In this document: positions 37,366 to 48,153 of the stretch, piece after piece | Numbering within the stretch: the first letter of the stretch is position 1 | How the letters are laid out: each line of letters opens with the position of its first letter | DNA from: Coenobita brevimanus | Taxonomy: Eukaryota > Arthropoda > Malacostraca > Decapoda > Coenobitidae | Assembly (NCBI GenBank): GCA_032717465.1 | Contig: CM064657.1 | Location: 27,601,466 to 27,665,465 of the forward strand | Length of the DNA: 64,000 bases | Direction: 5' to 3' | Notes under the pieces: generated by a model | Database searches by the model: none | Told to the model about the DNA's origin: nothing | Seen by the model: the letters and a program-made list of their open reading frames with translations, nothing else | Translations under genes and position numbers: made by a program

Positions 37366-37622
37366 ATGGTTGTTGTTGTTGTTGTTGTTGTTGAATATTC
37401 CCGGTTTATCCGGCCGAGAAGATCCATCAACAGCAGGCAAGCAATCGCCCCTGCAGGGCAGTCCTGTCCAGTGAATCAACGTTCCCTTTCGGTAGACAGC
37501 GCCTCGCCACAGCAAGAGGTTGGGAAGAGTACTAAAGTTTGGTTCCCAGATGGACGCCGCATTTGCGTCTTTCCAACCAGTTAACAAGGGCACCATAATA
37601 GGCTTCACATTATCCAGCAATA
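37366..37622 (-). mobile_element. SINE family B, copy 2
   Basis: Best copy. In minus orientation it begins near GATAATGTGAAGCCTATTAT and runs through GGTGCCCTTGTTAACTGG, GCGGCGTCCATCTGGGAACC, TGTGGCGAGGCGCTGTCTAC (box A-like), GGGAACGTTGATTCACTGGA (box B-like), CCCTGCAGGGGCGATTGCTT and CGGCCGGATAAACC, ending in an (AAC)n tail (plus strand GTTGTTGTT at 37369-37392). Confidence 0.7.
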
Positions 37623-38085
37623 AAGGACTGGGTGGTAGATAAGACAGCAACCAATGTAAGGAGAAGAACAAAAACCTTCCCGCTGACCCCTCTGTTATCA
37701 CAACACGCCCCGTGAATCAAGGCTGCTTGCCGGGCTATACCCTGTGTACTCAGCTGTGTGTATATACGGCTGGTTGGCTGGCTGGGGTGGTGACTTGCAC
37801 GTTGCAAGCTACAGATTAGAACAAACCTTGTGAAGTTTGACAAATTTTACAGTATATCAAATTACATGTTGTTTTAACTTATATAAAAATTATCTTTTAT
37901 CATCACTGCTAACTTAATAATTTTCACGATAAAATCAATACTTTTTAATAAGTTAATGAAATAGACTACTTTGAAGCTTTGCACAAATTTACTATCATGA
38001 TACCGATGAAGGCCCTGTCTGTCCGTCTGCTACACCTTCCGCCACCCATCACCACACCTGCCATGCAACCTTGCACTCCAGTGCT
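37623..38085. other. Unannotated AT-rich DNA
   Basis: Nothing recognised. Confidence 0.45.
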
Positions 38086-38428
38086 AAGCGGAGGTGATGG
38101 TCAAATGGTTAGGGAAGTGATCTGCTGTCTGATGGGTCGCGACTTCGATTCCAGGGTGGGGTACGGAACAGTTCCAGAATTTGGATTTCGCTATAAACAG
38201 ATTCTACTGGTCTTCTGTACGACCCACCAATATAAGTCCCCCCCCATCCTCCAACCCCAATACCACGACACCAGGTCTGGATGGGATAGCCTTATCATGC
38301 ATTCAGTGTGGATGGTGGGTATCAGACTCGGAGTGGTAATGTGTATGGGTGTGTGGCACGTGCGATTACTCCGTGGACTCAGGGAACGGGCTGGTGTACC
38401 AATGCCCACAGTACAATATACAGAAGTA
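38086..38428 (+). mobile_element. tRNA-derived SINE family C, copy 2
   Basis: Head GGTGATGGTCAAATGGTTAG carries box A TGGTCAAATGG, and ACTTCGATTCCAGG about 40 bases later carries a good box B. Downstream body words are shared with 27225-27392, and the head is shared with the reverse copy at 40840-40960. An intact tRNA is excluded because there is no acceptor stem pairing. Confidence 0.75.
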
Positions 38429-39092
38429 CTGGACTTCATTTGATTATAATTATTATCTTGAACTAACCAGACAGCCATGACCACATTTTGTGAGAAACTC
38501 CAGTGCTCGCCTCATGCAGCTCTTTGGGGATTTTAGTCAGAGGAGGAGGGGAGCCCTAACTGCTGTACATTTTCCTCATCTGTACCGCAGGAAACACAAA
38601 GCTGATTGCAACATTAAGTCAATACGAAGTGGAAGAGGCGGGGGGAGGGGAGGAGGAGGAAGTGTTCCCAGTGCCACACTCTCACATTTTCATTCGGTCT
38701 TACAATACGATGGGGTTACGTGGGTAGTAGTCCTTCTCTTCTCTCCTCTCGGCTGTTGTTACATACAAAATAAATACCAATCCTCGCCACGCGCAAGATG
38801 TTGCATACCTTAATACAAACAGTACTCTAATTCTGATGCGTAAGTATTTTTTCCAGGCTTGTGTTATATAAAAGCTTGAGGATATACGTCTGTGTTGTTC
38901 AAGCCACATTTCTTTTGCCATGAATTTCGTTCTTGCTGCTAGCCTTATAAACGGTGAGGTTTTTGCACAACAAGTAATCACCAGGGACACATGACTTCAT
39001 CCTGTTTGGCTTTGAAGGTTCGTAACACCTCTTGCTTTGCTTTTTTTTGCACATTACATTTATTATTTTCCAGAATGTTATTTATGTGGTAG
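38429..39092. other. Unannotated; short G-rich patch
   Basis: GGCGGGGGGAGGGGAGGAGG at about 38637-38657. No gene. Confidence 0.45.
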
Positions 39093-39320
39093 GTGGTGGC
39101 GACCATCATGCATTAACCTGATGTAGTGTTGCCTACTTCTTCCTTCACCTTCACCATTTTTTTTTTTTTTTGTCTGTCTGTCCTCCTCTCTCCTTATTTC
39201 TCCCATCTTTCCTGTCACTTCTTTCTTTTTCATGTGGCTTTACATTAAGTGACAAGCCTAATGTTCTCTGTTAAGCCAGGAAACCATTTACAGTGCTGGG
39301 TGGCAACCATATAACTAACC
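39093..39320 (+). mobile_element. Repeat module R1, copy 4 (without SINE-A)
   Basis: GCATTAACCTGATGTAGTGT, pyrimidine-rich middle with T15, TGTGGCTTTACATTAAGTGA, CAAGCCTAATG, CCAGGAAACCATTTACAGTG and CTGGGTGGCAACCATATAAC. No SINE-A head follows, so R1 exists independently. Confidence 0.65.
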
Positions 39321-39590
39321 CATACGTGTTCCCTACATGTCAGGAAGTGGGTTGGTGGAGGGTTAGTGACCCCCGTAAAACAACTAACTAGAATACAAAT
39401 GGCCACTCCTTACAGGATTATGGAGTCTGGCTGTACACATACAGATAGATGTTACTGACATTTTTTTGTATGAATGGAGATTTGCGTTGATAACATATAT
39501 ATTAGCATGCAATATACTGATGTAAATTGGTAAGAAAGAGTTAGTGAGCCTCCTAAACCTACGATAAGACTGTCCAGTCTCCTGCCAGCA
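39321..39590. other. Unannotated
   Basis: Nothing recognised. Confidence 0.4.
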
Positions 39591-39770
39591 ATGATGTCAT
39601 GGCAGTATCAGCGGCCATGGTGATATCGGCGCGTGGGTCCTGGTGTCCTGGGGTGTGACCTCAGCACGGCCTGGCCCCGCAGCTGCCGGCAAGACACTTG
39701 AGGCAGCGGGCCAGGCGTGTGGGGCGGCACAAATCACAGTAAATTGGAGTTCATGGAGAACGCGGCCATT
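39591..39770. other. Local GC-rich island
   Basis: About 180 bases visibly richer in G+C than the flanks (TGGCCCCGCAGCTGCCGGCA, GCAGCGGGCCAGGCGTGTGG), non-repetitive and with several CpGs. No long open frame. It could be an exon fragment, a regulatory element or chance. Confidence 0.4.
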
Positions 39771-39779
39771 GCTGTGCTT

Positions 39780-39985
39780 ATACCCCTCAGTCCGATGACT
39801 TATTTTTCATTATTCTAGCTACCTACAGACGATTCTAATCAGCTTCGGAAAGATCTCTTGTGATAAGGGGCTAATAAAATCTGTATCTGACCCTTCCAAT
39901 TCGAAGAGTCAACATTAGCTAAATCAAACTGTCTGATGCCACTAGGAATATAACTCTGTTTATTTTAATGGACTGAAGCAGTTAA
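39780..39985. repeat. AACCCC/ATCGTCTGG dispersed repeat, two copies
   Basis: ACCCCTCAGTCCGATGAC with CTACCTACAGACGATTCTAA; then ACCCTTCCAATTCGAAGAG with AAATCAAACTGTCTGATGCC and GACTGAAGCAGTTAA. They are inverted relative to each other. Confidence 0.65.
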
Positions 39986-40839
39986 ACAGCAACAAAAATT
40001 TGCCAACTATTTCACTGCGTTTGCTTACGGTTACGGTATGCAACACTTGCCACATCGACATATGCTATAAAACATCGCTTTGGGCAGAGAAACAAGCCAT
40101 TTTCAGCTTCAAGGTAGAAAGGGGAAGAAATAAAATATCAAGGGAACTTTCCTTCCCAGCTGACCTTATTGTCTCCATACCACTAGGGAAGCGCTAACCA
40201 AAATTTTTTTTATCATAAAAAAGTTTTCCTTTGTGTGTTTCTAGTGCATTAAAAAAACAGCTAATTGCCTCAAGTTCTATGATTACCAGGAATTATAATT
40301 ATGAAATAACCACAACAGAAAATCTGTGTCCTACCTGTGACAAAGTAATCAACAACATTCTCCATGTACTTTTGTAATCAGACAACTTTCTGTTAAGACA
40401 GAAACATAATATCCCTCTGCGCTACTGGCAGACTGGTGCACAATCGGATCAAAAACGATCTTTACACTAACGCCACTGAATATCTACAACCTTATACATC
40501 GATATTGTCAAATATATATGTCATTGGCACCTGCATATGTCCGTATCTCACTCAGGCATACCAACCATACGGACGAGGAATATATCAAATACATTCCGTT
40601 CACAAAAATATGTAGAGGGCACCAGTGTAATGATCATTTCAGACATGAGTGTACTACGTTTTTTTCTTTTCGTAGTGGGCATTAACTTTAGAGTCTGTTC
40701 CTTAAGGCCATACATCCCTCCTTACTGGCAACCGTATATATCGAACACATGGATGGCATGTCTTACTCAGGACTGACGTGATGGTATCAGCAGCCTGTTT
40801 TTATGACATGTCCCAGGAGCTTATGGAGGATTACTCGTC
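39986..40839. other. Unannotated AT-rich DNA
   Basis: No gene; possibly includes the body of the SINE-C copy at its right end. Confidence 0.4.
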
Positions 40840-40960
40840 TGTTTTAACGAAATTCGGATTATCATACTGTTCCTTGCCCCAGCTAAGGCTCAAACTCGCC
40901 TACGTTCAAACAGTAGATCGCTTCTCTAACCACTCAGCCATCACCTTTCACAAGTGGTAC
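40840..40960 (-). mobile_element. tRNA-derived SINE family C, copy 3 (head)
   Basis: Minus strand GGTGATGGCTGAGTGGTTAG (box A TGGCTGAGTGG), GAAGCGATCTACTGTTTGA, GAGTTTGAGCC (box B-like), GCTGGGGCAAGGAACAGT. It matches 38092-38175 word for word in order. Confidence 0.72.
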
Positions 40961-41154
40961 GGTTTGGCAAAGCAGGGTGTAATGTAGGGGACGGCAGCAC
41001 CGGGAAGGCCACAGGGTTGCACACAGGACGGACCGTGTTGCTGGGCACGAGACTGGCTCCGGCTATCCTCCCTGTGCTCTTAAGTCCATCTGGTCATCTC
41101 CTGACTACTTTATTCACGGTAGGATATATTTTTTTCTTTACTGCAGGGGTAAGA

Positions 41155-41560
41155 TATAGTCTTACTAAATCTGAATAAAATCGTCTGGTAGCGGCAAAAA
41201 TATACGGTAGGTAACTATAAACCCGAATTCCCTGGGTTACTACTTCAGCTAAGTAGATGCCGACTCTGACGGATGCTTTCTTAACCCCTTGAATTCAGCG
41301 ACGACTTTTGTTGATCTATTCTTGCTATCTCCAGATGATTTTATGCAGCTATGGGAAGATCTCCTGTCCTGAAGGTGTAAATAAATGAATGTAAATATAA
41401 ATAAATAATCAAATAAATAAATAAATAAATAAATAAATAAAAATATATACATATATAAAATGACCACTACTCCGGTACAAAAAGTTTCTCGAAGCACAAT
41501 AAAATCGTCTGGTGATAAGGGGAACGAAATATGAAAGACATCACCGGAATGAAGGGATAA
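41155..41560. repeat. AACCCC/ATCGTCTGG repeat cluster with (AATA)n
   Basis: Sense core TGAATAAAATCGTCTGGTAG at 41171; antisense copy TTAACCCCTTGAATTCAGCG at 41281 with CTCCAGATGATTTTATGCAG; (AATA)n at about 41408-41445; and sense core CAATAAAATCGTCTGGTGAT at 41498 with CACCGGAATGAAGGG. Confidence 0.75.
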
Positions 41561-41579
41561 ATATTCAATGGCTAAGGTA

Positions 41580-42150
41580 ACTGTAAGCCCCTAATGACCC
41601 GTCCCCGTACCGCAGGGGCTCTGGGACGGGTATTGTTTTCACCCGGTTTGTTTGTTTGTCTGTCTGCCTGCCTGTCTGTCTGTGTGTCTGTTAACAACTT
41701 TACGCGGAAACTACTGGTACGATTTTGGCTAATATTACAGGATGGGTCAAACTGAGACAAGGTCCAGGCTGTAGGCCCAAAAAATGTAAAAAAAAACGGG
41801 GATTGGTAAAAATCGTTTTTTCGCCATAATTCCTTTCAAATTCGTCATATCGACATGAAACCAAAACCTGAAGGTGCATCTTTCAAATCTACATCATATG
41901 ACATGTCTCATTACATCAGGGGGGTCACCCCCCCCCCGGTTAGCGGCAGGGGGGTCAATGTCAGGTGGGTCGGGCCTAAAATTTCAAATTGCCATAAAAT
42001 CGTCAGTTTTCACCCGATTTACTTCAAATTTGATATGTGGCACCTTTGACTAAATATCCTGTTCTGTTTATACGTCAGTACGAAAATGCCTGCCGGGGAC
42101 AGGTTTGCTGTGCCTTGGCACCGCGTTTGCTGTGCCCTGGCACCGCTTCT
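41580..42150. repeat. Relic of an unidentified dispersed element
   Basis: (GTTT)n and (GTCT)n at 41647-41692 followed by TTACGCGGAAACTACTGGTA, CGATTTTGGCTAATATTACA and GGATGGGTCAAACTGAGACA. That type of sentence often recurs as a dispersed repeat in animal genomes. G7/C9 homopolymers lie at 41920-41960. At 42104-42149 a 22-base phrase beginning TTTGCTGTGCCTTGGCACCG is duplicated in tandem. No protein domain. Confidence 0.45.
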
Positions 42151-42845
42151 TGTTCTGTTGATAATTCTGTAGAACGTTCCGAAAGAAAAACACGTTTGGC
42201 TTCTCCGTATATTTGGTAATATAACGTGGGATGCAGGATAATCAAGTCAAAGGCATTCCTCAATTACCGTAAAAGGTGAGGTCTTGCTTTTCCCGTTGCG
42301 ATTTAAGCTCAATATGGACGTGACTCTCGAACGATTGTCTGAGGAGGGGGATATTCAGCAGAGTGTGCGTTGTTTACTCTTTTATACACACGGCTGATGT
42401 TAAAAAGGTATTGTAATGTTGACGATAATCCTGACTTTTCCTACTACCGGTGTTGTAATTCTTGTCCAGGAGGTTATTCGATAAAAATAATTTATTTTAT
42501 TTCTCTTCTTCCACAGGATATAATATCACAGGTACTAATAAAAACAAATTCTGTTCCCGTTGGCAAACCATCGACATCCGAAATAAGTAACAAGAAGCGA
42601 AATGAAGAACAAGAAAATGGTAAATTAAAAACGATATATACGTGTTAATCTAGAAGAACAATACAATAAACGAGGACTATTATGACTATGTCCATCTTAT
42701 TTCCTCTAATGTGCACGGTAAAGTTAGAGGCGCGGTTGTCTCTGTTAATTATATCAAGAAGAATGAAAAAAAAAAAGTAAACAAAGTCTTGACTTTCTAC
42801 CAACCAAGCAAACACCTACAAATAGCGGTTGACAGGCAACCCCCG
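42151..42845. other. Unannotated
   Basis: Nothing recognised. Confidence 0.4.
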
Positions 42846-43030
42846 ATTCCACATTACCCCTTGAGAAGTGTAGGGGCCGAGGCTAGGACAAAGTAGCACC
42901 CATTTCAGGGCTGCTGACCAACCCATTACATGACGGAAACACTTAAAGCCGCCTCTTAGGAACGCGACTCGCACAGCACCTAAACATCATCCGACTGGCT
43001 CTTTAGGCCACTAGGCCTCTTGGCATCTAC
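42846..43030 (-). mobile_element. SINE-A-related, diverged copy
   Basis: Minus strand GAGGCCTAGTGGCCTAAAGA head, then TGGTCAGCAGCCCTGAAATG, TTGTCCTAGCCTCGGCCCCT and ACACTTCTCAAGGGGTAATG, which line up with the SINE-A body (TTGCCTAGCCCC, GCTTCTCTTGGGGCAACG). Confidence 0.5.
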
Positions 43031-43084
43031 TGTATAATGGTAATATCGAACCTGGGTATGGTGCATCCTTGACCACCTATAAGC

Positions 43085-43270
43085 ACTATTAACCACTTCA
43101 CTACGAAGTCTTATTTTAGTGTACTCCTGCTTCTTATACACCGTTTTATTCACTTAACGAAAGATAGCTCTCCTTTTGAAGGTATTCCCTTCAGTTTGAA
43201 ACATTCCTCAGCAGAATAAAATCGTCTGGAGACAGGAAGTAGAAATGATAAAAGACGTCCTTCACCTGAA
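43085..43270. repeat. AACCCC/ATCGTCTGG dispersed repeat, two copies
   Basis: TTAACCACTTCACTACGAAG then CACCGTTTTATTCACTTAAC; and ATTCCCTTCAGTTTGAAAC then CAGAATAAAATCGTCTGGAG at 43211 with CACCTGAACGGGAC. Confidence 0.7.
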
Positions 43271-43519
43271 CGGGACAAAATGCACAAAGATGCTCTCACA
43301 TTCCCCTTCCGGTAATGAAACCAACATCAAACTACCAGTACCGAGCCAAGAAATACCCTGGAGTAATATTGCAAGTGCTTGAGCGATACTCCCCTCCTCC
43401 TCGATGCCGAGAGAGAGAGCAAGTTCTTCAGAGTCAAAAATCCTGCGAAATAAGGTCTCAAGTGGCAGACAGACCCGCCACTCACCGTCTGGGGGTCTGA
43501 CAGGGAGAGACGCGCCCCC

Positions 43520-44345
43520 ATCATCCCTTCCACTCGACCCTCATCCCTTCTATTCTCCCCTCACCCCTTCCATGCGAACCTAACCCCTCACTCCTTCCAC
43601 AAATCCTCCATCCCTCCTCCCACTACACACCCCTCCCTCCTCCCACTACACACCCCTCCCTCCTCCCACTACACACCCCTCCCTCCTCCCACTACACACC
43701 CCTCCCTCCGACCACAACTCACTCCTCACTTCTCCCACAACTTCCCACAGCTCCCTTCTCCCACAATTTCCCACAGCTCCCTTCTCCCACAACTTCCCAC
43801 AACTCCTTTCTCCAACAACTTCCCACAGCTCCCTTCTACCACAATTCACCCCTCCTTCCAACCACAACTCACTCCGCCCTCCTCCCACACACTCCTCACC
43901 CCTCCCTCCTCCCACAACTCACCCCTCCCTCCTCCCTTACACTCCTCACCCCTCCCTCCTCCCACAACTCACCCCTCCCAACTCCCTTACACTCCTCACC
44001 CCTCCCTCGCACCACATACTATTCATCTGTCCCTCTTCCCACACGCCCCTCCTCCCTCCCTCCTCCCACACAGTCCTCACCCCTCTCTCTCTCATCCACA
44101 CGCTTCACCCCCCCTCCCCTCCACACACTCCTCACCCCTCCCTCCCTCTTCCCGCACACTCCTCACCCCACCCTCTCTCATCCACACACTGCCCTTCCTC
44201 CTCCCACACACTCCTTACTCCGCCCTTCTCACGTAACTCCTCATCCCTGCTTCTCTTCTACCACAAGCCTCTCACCCCACTCGCCTGTCACCTCTCCCTC
44301 GGGCTCCTAACCCCCCCACTTTTTTTTCACCCCTCTCACGCAACC
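43520..44345. repeat. C-rich minisatellite array
   Basis: ACACACCCCTCCCTCCTCCC units (about 21 bp) repeated four times at 43624-43707; CCCACAGCTCCCTTCTCCCA units (27 bp) at 43735-43835; CCTCCCTCCTCCCACAACTC variants to about 44270. Minus-strand Gly/Glu/Arg frame is an artefact. Confidence 0.85.
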
Positions 44346-45004
44346 CTCACCGCTATCTCCCTCCTGCCTCTCACCACCCTTTCTCCATAGCTGTTGCTGG
44401 TGCTGTCGCTTCTGCAATTGCACAACCCTGCTGATGGAGATAGTACTATGATCTGAAAGCAGGATGTGGAGTTCATTCGTTTCAAGCCATATGTATATAG
44501 GCGTGAGCAAAAATTCAGCCCTACCAGTTGAATGGTTTCCGTGATAAATCGATTCAGATAATTCAGGTTTGAGTGGGGTGGGCAAAGAGAATTAAGCAAG
44601 ATAAGCTGGTATGTTGACGGCTGATGGATTCGACATGAAAAACATTTGTCGTGAAGATGGGAGCTGTAGATCAGCCGGTAGCTGTGGTAATAATTTTTAA
44701 TAGAGTAGAATTTGGATGGTGTATGTGGAGGAGTGGGGGAGATGGGCTTGGACTGGGATGGGTAGTGAGGGATGATAAGTGAAGCGCAACTTAAGAAGAT
44801 GGGTGTTGCAGGTAAGTTAAAGATCTGTCCTAAAAATTCAGTGACAGAAAGAGAAAAGAAAAATGTCAGGGAAAGGTAGAGACGACTGAGCAGAACGAGT
44901 TGTATAAATGGTGGGTTGTAGGGCAGGAAGGGGTAGTACTTCCATTGAAGATGGGTCTGATATCACAAGTATGATGGAAAACGTCGGAAAACTATCCTGT
45001 TTAA
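44346..45004. other. Unannotated
   Basis: No gene; G-leaning at 44720-44790. Confidence 0.45.
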
Positions 45005-45093
45005 GGAAGAAGAAGAAGAAGAAGAAGAAAAAGAAGAGGAAGAAGAAGAAGAAGAAGAGGAGGAAGAAGAACAAGAAGAAGAAGAAGAAGAAC
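45005..45093. repeat. (GAA)n microsatellite
   Basis: GAA with GAG, AAA and CAA interruptions. Confidence 0.94.
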
Positions 45094-45257
45094 CTGGTAA
45101 GCAAGCTCCAGTCCCACATACAATATATACTGTACTTACAGTTTTGCAACACAGGTAACAAGAGATACTGACAGCAAGTCTACCACAACATGATTCTGGG
45201 ATTTAAATGCCGCAACAAGCGACGTCCATATAATAAAGCACCAACGACTCTGAGTAC

Positions 45258-45457
<200 letters not shown>

Positions 45458-45458
<1 letters not shown>

Positions 45459-45837
45459 AGCCTCTGTGGTACAGTGGTAGAGTGTGCGTTTCGTACACGG
45501 GTGAACCAGGGTTCGCGCCCCGCCAGGGTAATAAACTTTGGGAGTGTTCACCCGGCCACGTATTGCATTGGCGGACACCATGGGTGCTGTGGTTGAACCA
45601 GTGTCGCCTACTATAAAGTATGCTTGCACCCAGTCGCCTTGCGCGGGCCGATTACACTTGGTTCACAGACTTCACACACATCCAAAGCCACTACAATTAC
45701 ACTAACAAGCACTTCTCACCCTGCATACAATCTCTACTAGACAGCCTAAGCCACTTGGTAGAGATACATTGGCTGTGTCGTCCCGACTTCAGGTCGAGAT
45801 AGGCCGGTCCTGCAGTGGATACTCAAACGGCTGATGA

Positions 45838-45840
<3 letters not shown>
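45458..45840 (+). mobile_element. tRNA-derived SINE family E, copy 1
   Basis: Head GAGCCTCTGTGGTACAGTGG (box A TGGTACAGTGG), GTAGAGTGTGCGTTTCGTAC, then GGGTTCGCGCCCCGCC (box B GGTTCGCGCCC), a well preserved tRNA-like region of about 70 bases. The body includes ATTGCATTGGCGGACACCAT, GGTTGAACCAGTGTCGC, TATGCTTGCACCCAGTCG and GGCCGATTACACTTGGTTCA, ending AGGCCGGTCCTGCAGTGGA and (ATG)n then (TA)n. It matches copy 2 over its length. Confidence 0.85.

Positions 45841-45888
<48 letters not shown>
45841..45888. repeat. (TA)n microsatellite
   Basis: TA run between the SINE-E tail and the foldback element. Confidence 0.95.
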
Positions 45889-45889
<1 letters not shown>

Positions 45890-45896
45890 TATTTAT

Positions 45897-46181
45897 ACAA
45901 GGTGCCCCGAGAGGAAAGGGTATAACTTTGGGTACTGATGAGGGACTTCTAGCAAATAATGCTATATTAGCATGCGTCCAAATCTCAACCGTTGTGGAAC
46001 TAGATTTATTGATCACCTTGCAGGCAAATTATGAAGGAGACCATTTTCGCCCATACGTTCATCAGTAACTGAAGCTCCATAACGGTTGAGATTTCAAGAA
46101 ATGTTAATATACCATTTATTTGCTTAGAAATTCCTTATCTATCATTTCCCAGTTATGCCCTTTCCTCCCGGGATACCCTGT
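45897..46181. mobile_element. Foldback MITE, 285 bp, long inverted repeats
   Basis: The left end ACAAGGTGCCCCGAGAGGAA and the reverse complement of the right end, ACAGGGTATCCCGGGAGGAA, match over about 31 bases (both continue AGGG.ATAACT). Inside, AAATCTCAACCGTTGTGGA (45980-45998) pairs with TCCATAACGGTTGAGATTT (46076-46094), and the sequence between is also largely complementary, so two arms of about 100 bases enclose a 77-base spacer. TTAT at 45893-45896 and 46182-46185 could be the target duplication. No transposase is encoded, so it is a non-autonomous DNA element. Superfamily not assigned. Confidence 0.82.
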
Positions 46182-46218
<37 letters not shown>

Positions 46219-46222
46219 ACAG

Positions 46223-46602
46223 GAGCCTCTGTGGTAGAGTGGCGGACGCGGGTTCGCCTCCCGCCAGAGTTGTAAAAACTCTGGGAAGCGTTCACCGAGC
46301 CACTTGGTTCTTTGGCTGACATAAGGGGTGCTGTGGTTGAACCAGTGTCGCATACTAGTATGCTTGCACCCAGTCGGCTTAAGGCGGGCCGATTACACTT
46401 GGTTCACAGACTACACACACATCCAAAGCCACTAAAACACTACAATCACACTCACAAGCACTTCTCACCCTACATACAGTCTCTACCAGACAGCCTAAGC
46501 CACTGGGTAGAGATACATTGGCTGTATTGTCCCTGCTTCGGTAGGGATAGGCCGGTCCTGCAGTGGACCTCAACGGCTGATGATGATGATGATGATGATG
46601 GT
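46223..46602 (+). mobile_element. tRNA-derived SINE family E, copy 2
   Basis: Same family and orientation as 45458-45840. The head is shortened by about 25-30 bases between boxes (TGGTAGAGTGGCGGACGCGG then GGTTCGCCTCCCGCC), so promoter spacing is broken. Body and tail are near-identical to copy 1 and end in a clean (GAT)n at about 46577-46602. Confidence 0.85.
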
Positions 46603-46625
46603 GATGACGCAACAATGCAATTAAC

Positions 46626-46627
<2 letters not shown>

Positions 46628-46677
<50 letters not shown>

Positions 46678-46774
46678 GAATGTATGTATGTATGTTAACC
46701 ATCAGTTGCCCTAATAAAACACACACACACACACACGCACCCACACACACCCACACCCACACCCACACACACTT
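46628..46774. repeat. (TC)n, (TATG)n and (CA)n microsatellites
   Basis: (TC)n 46629-46673, short TATG run to 46695, and CA/CCACAC at 46720-46772. Confidence 0.93.
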
Positions 46775-47260
46775 CAAAGACAATGCCCGAACTGTAAAAA
46801 AATAGAATGGGAATGAGGCCAAATCGTGAAATTATCATCTTCGTTTCTCATTTCTTCCTTTCTTTCCTACCTCGGCTATTTTCCTGTCATCGAGCTGTTT
46901 ATATTCCATTTGTGGGCAGCGGTTGATCACGTGTCCCGGTCTGATTTACCCGGTTCGTGCAGACATAAATCAGCGCATCTGACAAGGCCTGCACGAGCCC
47001 TGTCACTCACACCACAACGCTACCAAGGAAGGGGGTGGCAGGGTATCAAGGGGGTGCAGGGGAGGGCAAGGATATGGAAGGGGACGAAAGGGGATGGATA
47101 AGAAAGGGGGGAACGTAAGGGGTAGGAAAAGAGAGGAAGAATCGGGGCAGGGTATGTTAGGGGGTGAGGGGTGGGATGTGATGGATGTGTTGTGTGCGGA
47201 ATGGTATATATGGGGTTGAGGAGAAATGCGAAAGTGAAGGATGAAGATGTGTGCAGAATG

Positions 47261-47324
<64 letters not shown>

Positions 47325-47780
47325 AATGGGGTCTGTCAGAGACGATGTGTATGTGGGTGGGTGGGGGGAGGAACAGCGTGTAGGGGGATGGGGTGTGTGT
47401 GTGTAAGACGGATTATGTGGAGCAACGAAGAGTGTGTGCGACGAGCTATGTAGGGACTGAAGTGTGCATGGAATGATATGTGTAGAGGAAAATATGACAA
47501 TTTATGTACCGGGCCATGAATGGGAGAGATGGGATGTGCAGAGGAGATAGGGTGTGTGGGCGGAAGCAGACATTACGAGTACTTGGGGAGGTAAGTGAAT
47601 GGGATTATGTGGGTGATGGAGTGTGTATGAAGAAGCAGAAAAATAAGGAAGTGAAGAAGTGTGTGGGGAGAGATGAGGACCTGAGTGGGAAGACAACGTG
47701 ACGGAAAAGGGTGGATGAGGCTATGTGCAGGTGGTGAGAGTGTGGGGAGAGGGAGAAGAACTGATCTGATCTGTGAAAAT
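46775..47780. repeat. G-rich sequence with (TG)n at 47262-47324
   Basis: After mixed DNA (46775-47020, including inverted GGTTCGTGCAG / CTGCACGAGCC at about 46950-46995) the plus strand is G-rich with AAGGGGATGG and GGAATGATGTGTG-type phrases, a (TG)n, and loose GTGTGTGGGGAG repeats to 47760. Small open frames here are artefacts. Confidence 0.6.
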
Positions 47781-48094
47781 GGCAATGGGGTTTCCTTTTT
47801 TGTCACAATATCTTTCTTTTACAATGGTCAGAGGCTTTCATTATATACCAATTACATACATTACAACAACAGTAACAGAAACGGTAGCGTCCGGTGTCGT
47901 ATTATCCCATGCGAGGGGTGAGGGTTGAAGGACAAGTTACGTAGTCCAGAACACCTACGGGCGAGTGACGGGTTTAAGTTCCTGGTAATATTACGTGATG
48001 AATAAAAACCTCTAGTCGATAATTTGGCATTCGACCCGATACACACGACATTTTTTTTTTCTTTCTCTTTTCTCTCTCCGACCGGCCCCTTAAC
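47781..48094. other. Unannotated with T-runs
   Basis: T10 runs at about 48051 and 48100. No gene. Confidence 0.45.
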
Positions 48095-48153
48095 CCCTTT
48101 TTTTTTTTCCTCTCTGACTGGCGCCTTAGACAAAACCACTAGGCCACCAGGCG
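48095..48153 (-). mobile_element. SINE-A-like head fragment
   Basis: Minus strand ACGCCTGGTGGCCTAGTGGT followed by TTTGTCTAAGGCGCCAGTCA, matching the SINE-A head (CCTGGTGGTTTAGTGG ... GGCGCT) and closer to a genuine tRNA-Leu/Ser D-arm. The body is lost. Confidence 0.55.

Noticed and set aside
38092..38165. Functional tRNA gene
   Set aside because: Same reasoning: reverse homologous copy at 40880-40958 and no acceptor stem.
45458..45530. Functional tRNA gene
   Set aside because: Boxes A and B are good but the acceptor arms do not pair and the unit recurs with a 300-base body and (ATG)n tail, so it is a SINE head.
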